Positions 24,882-34,524 are shown, counted from the stretch's first letter. The stretch: 64,000 bases of DNA from CAWHJB01 sp963698715 (GCA_963698715.1 CAVORW010000007.1:62001-126000); one strand, 5' to 3'. Numbers and translations are program-made. The notes: generated from the sequence alone by a model not told the origin.

Positions 24882-26555
24882 TTACTCAAGCTTTACCTGG
24901 CGATGTAGCGAGCCGGCGCGTTCACTTCGCACATGAAGTTCGAGTATGCTCCCCTGAGGGGCTTTGATCACCCATTCGCTGCGGGCACGGTTATCCGTGC
25001 CAGTTGTTCCCCATAAAGCAAAACTGTCGAGCTTGTTGCTGCGCCCTTCCAGATGGCTTAATTCTACCCGGCTTTTTCCTGTCAGTAGAGTGGCATCTTT
25101 TGGAAGATTCAATTCAATGCGGACCGGACGGGCTGCCTTGCGTTTTTTGGCTTGTTCACTGGTGTAGCTCGGCAAAAAACCGCTGTTTTCTAAGACGACA
25201 ACCACTCGAAAGCGCTCGTCTCCCAGCCGGGTCACATCCAGAGACCGGATTTTTAAATGAGGCAGCAGGTCGCCAACAGTCAGTGCAAAGGGAATATTGC
25301 GGGCAACTTCAGCGGCCAGGAATGGCTCAGGGGGATTACGCCAGGTGTACATTTGATGCCATCCCCCCAACTCGATCATACCCAGTTGGGGATGTTCGTA
25401 GGGATACCAATCGATATATGCATGCGGCCCAACCTGGGCGTCTGCCCACTTCAAGATCTGATGATCCTCTTCATGGGGATGGTCCCGGAACCATTCAATG
25501 AATTTTCTTTCTTTAATCCCTGCTTCGCTGGGTAAATCCCATAGTTCAATCGTGAACGCATACGTCCCAAAATGGTCGTATATCCAATCGTCGAACGCTC
25601 CGCTGGTGGTCTCTTTTGGGTGGTATTTGAAGTCGTGAAATGTAGATACGCACCGGTATCCGGTTAGCTCGCTGCCAATAGCCCCGATCTTTTTCAATAT
25701 CCACAAGTCGTTGGTCTCAATCTCGTCATCCGGCCGGGTGCTGAAAGGGCGCAAGATCACGCGGGAAAAAGTGTGATAAGTGATTGCCAGATTGATGTTT
25801 GGATGGACTGCGATAAAATCGGCCAGGGCTTTGATTTCTGGCTCGGAGGCTGGATATGGGCCAGCTCCAGACTGTTCATTTTCTGGGCGCCATTCAAACG
25901 GAAAATTGCGGTTGAAATCCAGGCCTGAAGGATCAGGGGCGATCTCAATCAGCGCGCCATCGAAATTATTGATTTTTCCCTCGGGCAGCAGCCGATAATA
26001 CTGGCCGCCATATTCAACCGGGCTGCGTTTTTCCATTAATCGCGGGTCTTGGCTGCTGATTTTCCAATCGCCGCTCAGGTCGGGAATACGCATTTGCAGA
26101 ATACGACCATCTCCATCAATATCCTCTTCGTGTAAGCCATCTGCCACCTCATCCCAGGGATACCGGCGCACGCCAGAGCGGATGAAGCGCGGCCGTTCTG
26201 CCATCGCCAGGGCCGCACCATCAGGATTTACACGCGGAACAATGTAGTAAGTGCAAGTGTCCAGCAAACGGGTTGGCTGTTCTTCGTGACCATAACCGCT
26301 TAATAACGCTTCGGCGACTGCCAAAGCAGTTGTGGTTCCAGTTATTTCGGTGGCATGGATGTTGGCATCTAGCCAAACCGCCGGCTTTTCCAGATCCGGG
26401 CCAGTTTCCTGGTTGGTCAGGATCAGCACCCAGATCGGCCGTTTTTCATAACTCGCGCCCAGGCTTTGCAAGCTGATCAGTTTTGGATAGTTTTTTACCC
26501 ACACCTGCAAAACAGTATCTAATTCTTCGTTGGTGAAGTAGTGATCAAAATTCAT
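24882..26555 (-). CDS. M14 family zinc carboxypeptidase
   Basis: A 557-residue zinc carboxypeptidase. The first zinc pair is HATE (His67, Glu70) in WLDANIHATEITG, the third ligand is His in LAITYHTFSR near residue 258, and the catalytic Glu lies in YAFTIELWDLPSEAG. A substrate-binding N-R pair is in LDFNRNFPFEW. The C-terminal 130 residues form a beta-rich extra domain of unknown role. No signal peptide is seen, so it may be cytosolic. Its ATG overlaps the GH31 stop by four bases, so the pair is co-translated. Confidence 0.88.
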   Translation of the reverse strand: MNFDHYFTNEELDTVLQVWVKNYPKLISLQSLGASYEKRPIWVLILTNQETGPDLEKPAVWLDANIHATEITGTTTALAVAEALLSGYGHEEQPTRLLDTCTYYIVPRVNPDGAALAMAERPRFIRSGVRRYPWDEVADGLHEEDIDGDGRILQMRIPDLSGDWKISSQDPRLMEKRSPVEYGGQYYRLLPEGKINNFDGALIEIAPDPSGLDFNRNFPFEWRPENEQSGAGPYPASEPEIKALADFIAVHPNINLAITYHTFSRVILRPFSTRPDDEIETNDLWILKKIGAIGSELTGYRCVSTFHDFKYHPKETTSGAFDDWIYDHFGTYAFTIELWDLPSEAGIKERKFIEWFRDHPHEEDHQILKWADAQVGPHAYIDWYPYEHPQLGMIELGGWHQMYTWRNPPEPFLAAEVARNIPFALTVGDLLPHLKIRSLDVTRLGDERFRVVVVLENSGFLPSYTSEQAKKRKAARPVRIELNLPKDATLLTGKSRVELSHLEGRSNKLDSFALWGTTGTDNRARSEWVIKAPQGSILELHVRSERAGSLHRQVKLE

Positions 26556-28981
26556 TGTCTGTCGTACTCCTGTAGCTCGAGTTGAATTTCTTGAAAAATG
26601 GGCACTTGAAGGCGAGTTCCATGGATAGGAAGTGGCTGTCCATCCAGCCAGACCTTCTTGGCACTTGCGCCATGCAATTGAATCACAATGCGTTGATGCG
26701 GGAAAGGATAGCTGCCCTGGGACTCGCGCCTGATAATTGAGCGCGAGGCTGAACGCTCGAATATAAATTCATCCAGCCGCCAGTCCTTATAACCGTCACC
26801 CACATCGCTGTAGAGCACCCCCAGCCCTTTTCCCCGGTAGGGGACATAAATGTGCAGATAAAGTTCGTCTTTAGATAGTGTCGGTAGGATACTGCCCGCC
26901 TTCACGAGCACTGGAATGTGCTCGAGATTTACGGGCAGATCGATTGTGGCAGGGCCAAGCAAACGAGTGTCATCCCAAAAACTATACCATTCACCGGCTG
27001 GAAGGGTGAGCCGGCGAGATTGCGCTCCTGGCTCAAGAACTGGGGCCACCAAAAGATCTGGGCCGCACAGGAAGGCATCATTCGTGTCCCAATAATTTGA
27101 ATTGGCTGGGTTCTGCCACCACAAAGGCCGAATGAAGGGCTGACCGGTCTGACTTGCTTTCCAGGTCAGGGTATAAAAATATGGGAGCAACTGGTAACGC
27201 AGGTGCAGAAATTTTCCAATGATTGCAGTAAATGGATCTCCATACACCCACGGTTCGCGGCGGGTGGATCCGATTGCCGAGTGGGTCCGGAAGAGGGGTA
27301 GAAAAGTTGCCATTTGGAACCAGCGCAGGTAAAGCTCAGCCGAAGGATCGCCAGAAAAACCGCCGATATCTGGTCCAGTCATCCCCAGCCCGCTTAAGCT
27401 GAGTCCCAAGATCGAAGGGATGCTCATGCGGAGCGCTTCCCAGGAACTTTGAATATCTCCCGTCCAATTCCAGGCATATCGTTGGATACCTGCCCAGGCT
27501 GACCGGGTAAATATCCAAGGCCGGGAATCGGGCCGTATTTTTCGCAGCGCTTCGTAAGCGGATCGATTCATCAGTAATGCGTATAGATTATGGCCAGCGC
27601 GATGGTCTCCCCCCGTTCCATCCATATCATGCCGGGTTGATAGCGGTAAAGTCATATCACCCCAGGCAGAAAATGAAGTCGGCTCATTCATGTCATGCCA
27701 GAACCCCGCAATTCCCATGTTTACAAGGAAGGGATATTGATCTCCCCACCAGCGGCGGGTTGTTGGATTCGTAAAATCTGGAAAAACGGACCAATCGGGC
27801 CAGACCAGCCCGGTCTGATTTTTCCCCTTTGGGTTTTTACAATAAACGTCATGTTTCAAGCCTTCCTGATAAATCGAATACCCAGCATCTTTCTTCACAC
27901 CAGGATCAATGATGGTTACCAGGCGGACGGGATCTAATCCATCTTCCGGTTCAGACAGCGACTTCGATAGGCTGCTCAGATCCGGGAATCTTTCTCGATC
28001 CACGGTAAAGACGCGGTACCCATCCATGTAATCAATGTCCAGATGGATGGCACTGATCGGCCAACCGCGTTGGCGGAATCCTGCTGCCACAGCGCGGATG
28101 TCTGCTTCTGTCTTATATCCCCAACGGCATTGATGATAACCAAGCGCCCAGCGCGGCGGCAGCTCAGGACGCCCGGTCAGTTCTGTATAGCGGGTTAATG
28201 CCAGCTCCGGCGGACCAGGGATGAAATAAGTACGCAGCATTCCAGCTTCAAAACTGGCTTCAGATTTACCTTCTGTACCAGGGGGATCAAAAGAGATACT
28301 GCCAGGGTAATAATTTTCATAAAAGATCAGGTAGCTTCCGCGAGTATGCAGGCTGATGTAAACGGGAATGGGTTTATATATCGGTCCATCCCCTGGACCA
28401 TAACTGCCTCCTGGGTCAGTATTCCACAGCTGGTAATTTCTGCCCCGTAAATCCAGTTCGCCAGTTTGATGGCCCAGCCCAAACACGTGCTCGTCAATTG
28501 CCAGAGAGGCTTGATGCGACCAGGCCTCACCCTGCCTCTCAGGCGGGGATTCGCTCCGCAGCAGCGCCCCGCCTGGTGTGAAATAATCCAGGTTCCCTTG
28601 CGGCCCAACTCGAACGGACAGTTCCGCACTTGAGATCAGGTTGTTCTGACCCTGGTGTTCAAGCCGGATAGGGACTTCTGGCCAATCGATTTTGGCCAGT
28701 GCGTATGGGAGAGGTGGCTGTGCCGGTCCCCAGGAAATTCGAGCCATATCTGAAGCCAGGAAGACAATCTCAAGTTCAGCATGTTTAAATTGAATCGTTG
28801 CGCCGCTCGGAAATTTAGTGGATTTTAACCGCCGTCCAGGCTGGAGAACGGGCTGCGAGGCGGGCAAGACATGATATTTCCGATCAAGACGGTCGCGGCC
28901 CAGGCTGTAGCGTACCGTTCGCAGGCTGGTTTTAATGCCGGTGAAGCGGATGGCGGCTGCAACTTTTTGGATGATATTCAT
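26552..28981 (-). CDS. GH31 family alpha-glucosidase
   Basis: An 809-residue retaining glycosidase. The catalytic nucleophile Asp430 is in GFWHDMNEP, the family signature, and the acid/base Asp is in NWTGDIQSSWEAL near residue 506. The N-terminal beta domain has GLGHQTGELDLRG, and HLDIDYMDGYRVFT is the usual strand-beta-3 segment. It should release alpha-linked glucose or xylose from oligosaccharides. No signal peptide is visible, so it is probably intracellular. It overlaps the M14 peptidase gene by ATGA, which hints at joint turnover of a glycopeptide or storage material (inference). Confidence 0.93.
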   Translation of the reverse strand: MNIIQKVAAAIRFTGIKTSLRTVRYSLGRDRLDRKYHVLPASQPVLQPGRRLKSTKFPSGATIQFKHAELEIVFLASDMARISWGPAQPPLPYALAKIDWPEVPIRLEHQGQNNLISSAELSVRVGPQGNLDYFTPGGALLRSESPPERQGEAWSHQASLAIDEHVFGLGHQTGELDLRGRNYQLWNTDPGGSYGPGDGPIYKPIPVYISLHTRGSYLIFYENYYPGSISFDPPGTEGKSEASFEAGMLRTYFIPGPPELALTRYTELTGRPELPPRWALGYHQCRWGYKTEADIRAVAAGFRQRGWPISAIHLDIDYMDGYRVFTVDRERFPDLSSLSKSLSEPEDGLDPVRLVTIIDPGVKKDAGYSIYQEGLKHDVYCKNPKGKNQTGLVWPDWSVFPDFTNPTTRRWWGDQYPFLVNMGIAGFWHDMNEPTSFSAWGDMTLPLSTRHDMDGTGGDHRAGHNLYALLMNRSAYEALRKIRPDSRPWIFTRSAWAGIQRYAWNWTGDIQSSWEALRMSIPSILGLSLSGLGMTGPDIGGFSGDPSAELYLRWFQMATFLPLFRTHSAIGSTRREPWVYGDPFTAIIGKFLHLRYQLLPYFYTLTWKASQTGQPFIRPLWWQNPANSNYWDTNDAFLCGPDLLVAPVLEPGAQSRRLTLPAGEWYSFWDDTRLLGPATIDLPVNLEHIPVLVKAGSILPTLSKDELYLHIYVPYRGKGLGVLYSDVGDGYKDWRLDEFIFERSASRSIIRRESQGSYPFPHQRIVIQLHGASAKKVWLDGQPLPIHGTRLQVPIFQEIQLELQEYDRQ

Positions 28982-29128
28982 AGAACAGTCCCACTCAATT
29001 TGATTGTCAGGCTGGAGATCAGTTTAGAAAATTATTCCAAAAATCCAGGTTTTACATTAGGATCTACAAAAAAAGCCGGCAGGCAGGTGGTTGTGGGTAG
29101 GCTCTTATTCTAACCCGATTTGCAGCCT

Positions 29129-30031
29129 TCAGGCGTCGTCCGCAGCGATTGCCCTGGCAGCAACCCGGTAGATCTCGTCCAGGCTGGCGCCGCGCGCTTT
29201 GTCAATCCGCTCGAATCGTTTGCTGAATTGATCCATTGCGTAATTAATGAACTCCGCCTCGACCAGACCAAATGGAACCGGGTCGTAAAGCGCAAATATG
29301 TCACTCACTACGCCAACTGCCGGCAGCAGGAGGCGATTCATTTGTTCTTCAAGGCCAGACCAGAGTTCTGGATTAGCAGCAATCAGGCGCGAAATCAAGA
29401 AAATTCCATAGGCGATGTGGCGGGATTCATCTTGTTTTACCAGGGTGATCCCTTTCCTGACACCCGGCATGAGTTTGTTCCGCTCCAGCACAGTGAAATA
29501 AGCATGATAGCCGGTTTCTGCCAGCACTCCTTCAACAATCAAGTTATAGGTAACGGCTGCCCGAAGCTGGGCCGCGGGGGTTGGATCCTGCTTGAGAGCG
29601 GTAAGCGCAGCTGGCAGTTCTTGGTATACAACAGTCCGGTAACTGCCAGTGTTGTAATGGCTGAGGTCACCCGAAGACTGGGCCACTTCATCCAAAAAAC
29701 GGCGGAAGAAATCTGTGTGTTTGGCTTCTTCAAATAAAAAGGTTGTCAGGTACATCTGCTCTTCAATCCGCCCTTCATCGGCGATTACCTGAATTAATGG
29801 AAGCAAATCCAGGGTAACTGCCTCCTCGCCGGCTTGAAACATGGAGGTTAAACGCAGGATGAGATCCTTTTCCTGATCGCTGAAGTTATTCCAGTCCTGC
29901 CGATCCTGGCTGAAGTCAATTTCGGTGGGGTTCCAAATGCCCAGTCGCTTGGCTTTTTCAAACAAGCGCATGGGCGGAGACTGGCGTTGCAACCCGCGAG
30001 TGATGGTTGTGAAACTCTGATGACTGCCCAT
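29129..30031 (-). CDS. R2-like ligand-binding oxidase (Mn/Fe R2lox)
   Basis: A 300-residue ferritin-like oxidase that assembles a Mn/Fe cofactor and binds a fatty-acid-like ligand in the family. Counted from this start, the six metal ligands fall at Glu69, Glu102, His105, Glu167, Glu202 and His205. The cross-linking pair is Val72 and Tyr162. These are the same numbers as in the Geobacillus R2lox structure as I recall them, which strongly supports both function and start. It is not a ribonucleotide reductase subunit: the Val-Tyr pair is specific to R2lox. The physiological substrate of the family is unknown. Confidence 0.92.
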   Translation of the reverse strand: MGSHQSFTTITRGLQRQSPPMRLFEKAKRLGIWNPTEIDFSQDRQDWNNFSDQEKDLILRLTSMFQAGEEAVTLDLLPLIQVIADEGRIEEQMYLTTFLFEEAKHTDFFRRFLDEVAQSSGDLSHYNTGSYRTVVYQELPAALTALKQDPTPAAQLRAAVTYNLIVEGVLAETGYHAYFTVLERNKLMPGVRKGITLVKQDESRHIAYGIFLISRLIAANPELWSGLEEQMNRLLLPAVGVVSDIFALYDPVPFGLVEAEFINYAMDQFSKRFERIDKARGASLDEIYRVAARAIAADDA

Positions 30032-30172
30032 CTCACCTCTTTGCCTGTATCACCGGAACGGAATGCTTGAAACCCTGCTCACCATTCCACCTTTCTATTG
30101 GTTAGCCTATTTTAACGTGAGTCTGGTGATATTTCAGTCCAATTACACATCCTGGGCATTGTGGGAAGAAAA

Positions 30173-30223
30173 AAGTTGTGTTATCGCCCGCTGTCCGACA
30201 GACTGCGGGCGATAACACAACTT
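30173..30223 (-). terminator. 19-bp perfect hairpin with T run; dispersed hairpin element, copy 2
   Basis: AAGTTGTGTTATCGCCCGC (30173-30191) is exactly complementary to 30205-30223. On the minus strand the stem is followed by a T run (plus-strand A run 30169-30174), so it should terminate the AAA ATPase message. Its core matches the hairpin at 24558-24594. Confidence 0.82.
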
Positions 30224-30289
30224 TAAACGCTCACTCAGTGGGCGAAGGTCGTTCAGCTGTTTAATATTGGAGATAGTCCACGGCGAATT

Positions 30290-31588
30290 TTATTGGCGAT
30301 GTTTTTCAACAAAATAGCACAAGCAGGCTTCGTCAATCAAATCTGGAGTCAGTCGGGGTTTCGATCCTTCGTAATCACAAAGAGATATCACCGTCGTGAT
30401 TAAGTCGCGAGGATGCACCGCTTGCATCTGGCGATCTGTCTGCCGATACCATTTCTGAAGCAAGTGTAAAAACGTGTCCTTATCGAAAGGGATCCCTAAA
30501 TCTTTACAGGACTGGGAGAAGATCTGAAAAAACAGTTTTTCGTCTGGTGCTTCAACACTGACCTTGATTTGGATGCGACGCAGGAAGGCATCATCGACCA
30601 GGTCATTGGGATCCAGATTCGTGCTGAATACAATCAGCATTTTAAAAGGGACAACGATGGTCTGGCCTGTATGCAAGCGCAAGAAATCCACTTTACTTTC
30701 AAGCGGTACAATCCAGCGATTGAGTAAATTGGTCGGACTGACCTGCTGGCGCCCAAAGTCATCCAGCAAGAACATCCCCCCGTTGGCTTTCAGCTGGAGC
30801 GGTGCTTCATAGATCTTGCTGATTGGATCGTAGCGCAGATCGAGAGCTGCCATGTCGAGTTCCCCACCCACCATAACCGATGGGCGTTCGAATAAGCCCC
30901 AACGCCGGTCAATGCGTCCATAATCGTTTGTGCGGCCGCGATCGACAGGCAGCTCATGGTGAATCAGGCGATCGTGGATCTGAATAATTTGCCCGCCTGC
31001 CGTTAAGGCATATGGGATCCAAATTGGTTCAGTGCCCGCGATCAGCCGGCCGATCATTTGAGCAATTGAAGTCTTACCATTCCCTGGTGGTCCATACAGG
31101 AACAAGGATGTACCGGAATTGAGCGCCGGACCGATTCGCCGGTCGAACCCAGCCGGTAGAATTAAAAATTTTAATGCCTCAATGACCTGATGGTTCTTGA
31201 CTTTGCGCTTTTGGTTGGTTTGCAAGTCAATGCCCTGGTTATATACGTGTATCGGTATCGGTACTGGCCCGACATATTGGCTGCGTTCCAGTGAGTCTCG
31301 AGCGCGCAGTTCACCGGCTTGGGTCAGCGTATAGACGTAGGCCAGCCGGCCGAGCTCTCCATTGGCTTTTGAGACTTCTACCAGGTGTTCCTTTTGCAGC
31401 CACAATAACTGTTCGTCGATTATCCGGTTGGGTATTCGCAAAACCTCAACAAACCGACTGAGAGCGACATTCCCCTCGTTAAAGAGCAAGCGCAGGACTA
31501 AGTCGATGATGATACTTTGAGGAACGCAAAGGTCGTCAATTGTGTTCGGTTCTTTAAGTAGTTGTTTGAGCGAGTTCTGCTCTGCCAT
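30290..31588 (-). CDS. Winged-helix AAA+ ATPase of unknown function
   Basis: A 432-residue protein with an N-terminal winged-helix-like region (about 25-105) and a AAA+ domain. Walker A GPPGNGKT is at residues 166-173, Walker B MFLLDD at 272-277, sensor-1 Asn324 in IVFSTNLDP, and an arginine finger candidate in DAFLRRIQ (337-338). A GRxxxRRWGLF-xRP segment is distinctive. No nuclease, protease or helicase domain is attached. The start is the ATG of MAEQNSLK with GGAG upstream; a TTG four codons earlier is less likely. Similar ATPases occur in Chloroflexota and relatives, but I cannot assign a role. Confidence 0.72.
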   Translation of the reverse strand: MAEQNSLKQLLKEPNTIDDLCVPQSIIIDLVLRLLFNEGNVALSRFVEVLRIPNRIIDEQLLWLQKEHLVEVSKANGELGRLAYVYTLTQAGELRARDSLERSQYVGPVPIPIHVYNQGIDLQTNQKRKVKNHQVIEALKFLILPAGFDRRIGPALNSGTSLFLYGPPGNGKTSIAQMIGRLIAGTEPIWIPYALTAGGQIIQIHDRLIHHELPVDRGRTNDYGRIDRRWGLFERPSVMVGGELDMAALDLRYDPISKIYEAPLQLKANGGMFLLDDFGRQQVSPTNLLNRWIVPLESKVDFLRLHTGQTIVVPFKMLIVFSTNLDPNDLVDDAFLRRIQIKVSVEAPDEKLFFQIFSQSCKDLGIPFDKDTFLHLLQKWYRQTDRQMQAVHPRDLITTVISLCDYEGSKPRLTPDLIDEACLCYFVEKHRQ

Positions 31589-31879
31589 ACCTGTCTCCAA
31601 ATCGGATCGGCGCGCGAGACGTGAATGTAAGTCTGTATTCTGGACCGAGAATTGAGGTGTGCGATTGAGATGCGGACACAGCTCAAAACGAATCTCACAA
31701 CTTAATATTTATCTGTACCCCAGATCTAAATAATGCCTGATTGCAAGAACGATTCTAACATTGACTACCCCAGTAAACTGGTTTTTACGACATTCAAATT
31801 TGAAAGGGGAGCTGTCAAAAATTGTAGCTGGCAAATGGCAGCTGAGCTTAAATCACGGGCACATTCTTCCAGGCTCACC

Positions 31880-32596
31880 TCATCCGGTGAGCGCCAGTTT
31901 TTGAATTTCCAGAAGTTCCCCGATACCTTGGTTAGCCATGTCGAGCAAACCATCTAGGAGCTGGCGTGAGAAGGGCTGCCCTTCTGCGGTACCCTGGACT
32001 TCAATATACTGGCCATCTCCGTTCATGACGACATTGAAATCGACTTCAGCGGCTGAATCTTCCTGGTAGCATAGATCCAGCAAAGGTTGGCCATCCACAA
32101 TCCCAACACTCACTGCCGCGACCGGGGCCAGGAATATTTCTGGCGTGAGTGCGCCCCGATCAACCAAGTTCTGCAAGGCCAGAGCCAGTGCGACGTATCC
32201 ACCGGTGATTGCAGCAGTCCGCGTACCGCCATCCGCCTGCAGAACGTCGCAATCAACAATGCAAGTCCAGGGTCCCATCTTTTGCAGATCAATCGCAGAA
32301 CGCAGGCTGCGGCCAATCAAACGGCGGATTTCCTGGGTACGACCACCCAGGCCTCGGGTTTCACGTGGTGTGCGCACTTGGGTTGCGCGCGGCAGCATGG
32401 CATATTCCCCTGTGATCCAGCCGGATTGATTATCCTGAGATTGCATCCAGCGTGGTACCCCGGGTTCAATGCTCACATTGCACAAAACCTGGGTATGCCC
32501 AATGCTGATTAAAACAGATCCTTCTGGATAGATAACAAACTGAGTCTTCAGGTTGACTGGGCGTAATTCGTCTGCTTTCCTGCCATCGGTGCGCAT
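31880..32596 (-). CDS. rph: Ribonuclease PH
   Basis: Phosphorolytic 3'-to-5' exoribonuclease that trims tRNA 3' ends; 238 residues, forming a hexameric ring in the family. It starts MRTDGRKADELRPVNL, the RNase PH signature, and has the phosphate-binding GGTRTAAITGGYVALALAL segment plus RSLRSAIDLQKMGPWT. The ATG of MRTDGRK is taken as start; an open frame adds eight codons upstream without support. It is divergent from the cyclase gene. Confidence 0.95.
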   Translation of the reverse strand: MRTDGRKADELRPVNLKTQFVIYPEGSVLISIGHTQVLCNVSIEPGVPRWMQSQDNQSGWITGEYAMLPRATQVRTPRETRGLGGRTQEIRRLIGRSLRSAIDLQKMGPWTCIVDCDVLQADGGTRTAAITGGYVALALALQNLVDRGALTPEIFLAPVAAVSVGIVDGQPLLDLCYQEDSAAEVDFNVVMNGDGQYIEVQGTAEGQPFSRQLLDGLLDMANQGIGELLEIQKLALTG

Positions 32597-32795
32597 TGTT
32601 TTACTTCTCCTTCTTGGCACGGTTGGTCACCGTCCTGAATTAGAACTTGGGCAAAAGTTTGAATTGGTGATAAATCTCATATCCATTTTAGCGCAGCTTA
32701 TCACTTAGGCCACTGCAAACCCAAAATCCCCCCCAGATTATGGCAGCCTGGATTGTTGATCCCACCCCTGAAAACAGCCATGCCGCAATCCTTGC

Positions 32796-32824
32796 TTGAC
32801 TGCTAGGAGATTTTAATCTAGACT
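32796..32824 (+). promoter_or_regulatory. Candidate promoter upstream of the FHA-cyclase gene
   Basis: TTGACT (32796-32801), a 17-base spacer and TAGACT (32819-32824). It would give a leader of about 195 bases. A second TATAAT lies at 32840-32845 without a good -35. The region between rph and the cyclase (32597-33027) holds no recognised gene. Confidence 0.5.
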
Positions 32825-33027
32825 TTATTTGGGCCCGGGTATAATGAGGTTTCAGCAGGCTCTCAGAGAAATCTTGTGGGATGCCTCAAATCCGGGACTT
32901 GAAACAGACATTCCTGATGAGCGATCATGGACATAGTCCACCCGCAGGAATAAAAATCTACCCTATTTTCAAGACTGCCGAACAGCAGGCTTTGGCAGTG
33001 AGGTAAACTAATATTAAGGGGATCTGA

Positions 33028-34524
33028 ATGTGGACTCTCACATTACGCACGCCAGATGGGGCCCCGCGAGTATTCACGATCAAGCGAGGCAAGACCTCTA
33101 TTGGCCGGTTGGATGAAAATGACGTCGTTCTGTCTGATGTCTCGGCATCGCGTCGCCACGCCGAACTTGAGTATGACCCTTTAGGGGAGGTTTTAACGAT
33201 TCGGGATCCTGGCAGCACGAATGGTACCTATGTAAACCGCGAGAGGCTGATAGGAACAAAGCGTTTATCCCATAACGATGTCATCCGAATTGGCGAGGAC
33301 GTGATTAACATCGCCTTTCACGATACTGCTGAACCGATTGGCTTGAAGAATTTCGGTACTCAGCCCTTGACTCGTGAAATTCTGCTTGAATCAATCGACC
33401 AACATGCCGTCCTGCTCTATGAAGTCTCTCGCAGGCTGAACACGGTCCTGGATATTGAAACTGCCCTGCGAGAAGTTGCCAGTGGTATGCAGCGTGCCAT
33501 GGGCGCGGACAAATGTGAAGTAATCATCAAAGATGATTTTGATCGTTTGAGCGACCTTGGATTCCCCACCTCAATTGCAAAAATGGCGATCGACCAGCGT
33601 TCGACGATCATTATTCCCGATCTTTCTGCCCATGGAGATCTGGTTGGGAAAAGCGCGTATCTGCTCCGGATCCGGTCGGCATTATGTGTGCCGGTTATGA
33701 CCGGGGAGGATCTCCTGGGCCTGATTTATATGTATAAAACTGATCCGGGAGCACACCCTTTTGAGCAGCGTGATATCCAACTCGCGGTGGCGATCAGCCA
33801 TCAGGCAGCACTGACAATCCAACGGATGGAGCTCATTCAACAGGTTCAGGAGGAGCAGCAGGTGCGCCAGCTGCTGCAGCGTTTTGTTTCACCGCTGGAA
33901 GCTGATTTCATTATGCAGGAGTATATTCACACGGGTCAGCTTCCAGAGCTGGCTGAAAGAACGGTCACCATCCTGTTCGCCGATATTGCCGACTCAACTG
34001 GATTAGCAGAACGTCTGGGCCCAAAACGTTTTGGTGAGATCCTGCGGATCTACTACGAAGATATGACCAATATTGTTTTTGAAAACGGTGGCCTGGTCGA
34101 TAAATATCTCGGTGACGGCTTAATGGCAGTTTTCGGTATGACCGAGAAAAAACCCGATCCGGAAGGCCGGGCGGTCGTGGCAGGCACCCGCATGCTGGAG
34201 CATGTCGAACGCCTGAATAAAGAGAATCAAGAAAAGATCGTCATCGGGGTTGGGATTAATACTGGCCCGGTTGTGGCTGGATATGTTGGGACGATGCAAA
34301 GAGTAGAATTGACAGTGCTGGGGGATACGGTGAACGTGGCCTCCGGTCTGCAAGGCAATGCCCGTCCAAACCGCCTGCTGGTTGGTCCGGCCACTGTAGC
34401 TGCGATTATTGGCAGGTTCAATATGATCCGGGTGGGTGCGATCACGGTGAAAGGCCGTTTGCGTGATATTCAAGCCTACGAGGTCATCCGAGACCACAGT
34501 CAGGGTGGTCTGACGAATGCTTGA
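33028..34524 (+). CDS. FHA-GAF-class III nucleotidyl cyclase
   Basis: A 498-residue signalling protein. The FHA domain (about 20-95) has GR at 26-27, S-x-x-H at 41-44 and N65, so it should bind phosphothreonine. A GAF domain (about 125-270) follows, then a short coiled coil and a class III cyclase domain (about 312-490). Metal-binding Asp319 is in FADIADSTG and Asp363 in LGDG. Lys359 and Asp433 are the adenine-type pair, so cAMP is predicted. The Asn436 transition-state residue is present. The Arg usually four residues later is Gly440 (NVASG), so activity may be altered. It is cytosolic. GGGG precedes the ATG. Confidence 0.88.
   Translation: MWTLTLRTPDGAPRVFTIKRGKTSIGRLDENDVVLSDVSASRRHAELEYDPLGEVLTIRDPGSTNGTYVNRERLIGTKRLSHNDVIRIGEDVINIAFHDTAEPIGLKNFGTQPLTREILLESIDQHAVLLYEVSRRLNTVLDIETALREVASGMQRAMGADKCEVIIKDDFDRLSDLGFPTSIAKMAIDQRSTIIIPDLSAHGDLVGKSAYLLRIRSALCVPVMTGEDLLGLIYMYKTDPGAHPFEQRDIQLAVAISHQAALTIQRMELIQQVQEEQQVRQLLQRFVSPLEADFIMQEYIHTGQLPELAERTVTILFADIADSTGLAERLGPKRFGEILRIYYEDMTNIVFENGGLVDKYLGDGLMAVFGMTEKKPDPEGRAVVAGTRMLEHVERLNKENQEKIVIGVGINTGPVVAGYVGTMQRVELTVLGDTVNVASGLQGNARPNRLLVGPATVAAIIGRFNMIRVGAITVKGRLRDIQAYEVIRDHSQGGLTNA

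Noticed and set aside
29129..30031. Ribonucleotide reductase beta subunit
   Set aside because: The Val72-Tyr162 pair and spacing of ligands match R2lox, and no nrdA is adjacent.
31873..31892. Hairpin GCTCACC/GGTGAGC at the rph stop codon
   Set aside because: Seven pairs overlapping coding sequence with no T run; too weak to call a terminator.
32844..32936. A 30-codon open frame in the leader of the cyclase gene (starts MRFQQALREILWD)
   Set aside because: No ribosome site, and its start falls inside a TATAAT string; no support beyond chance.
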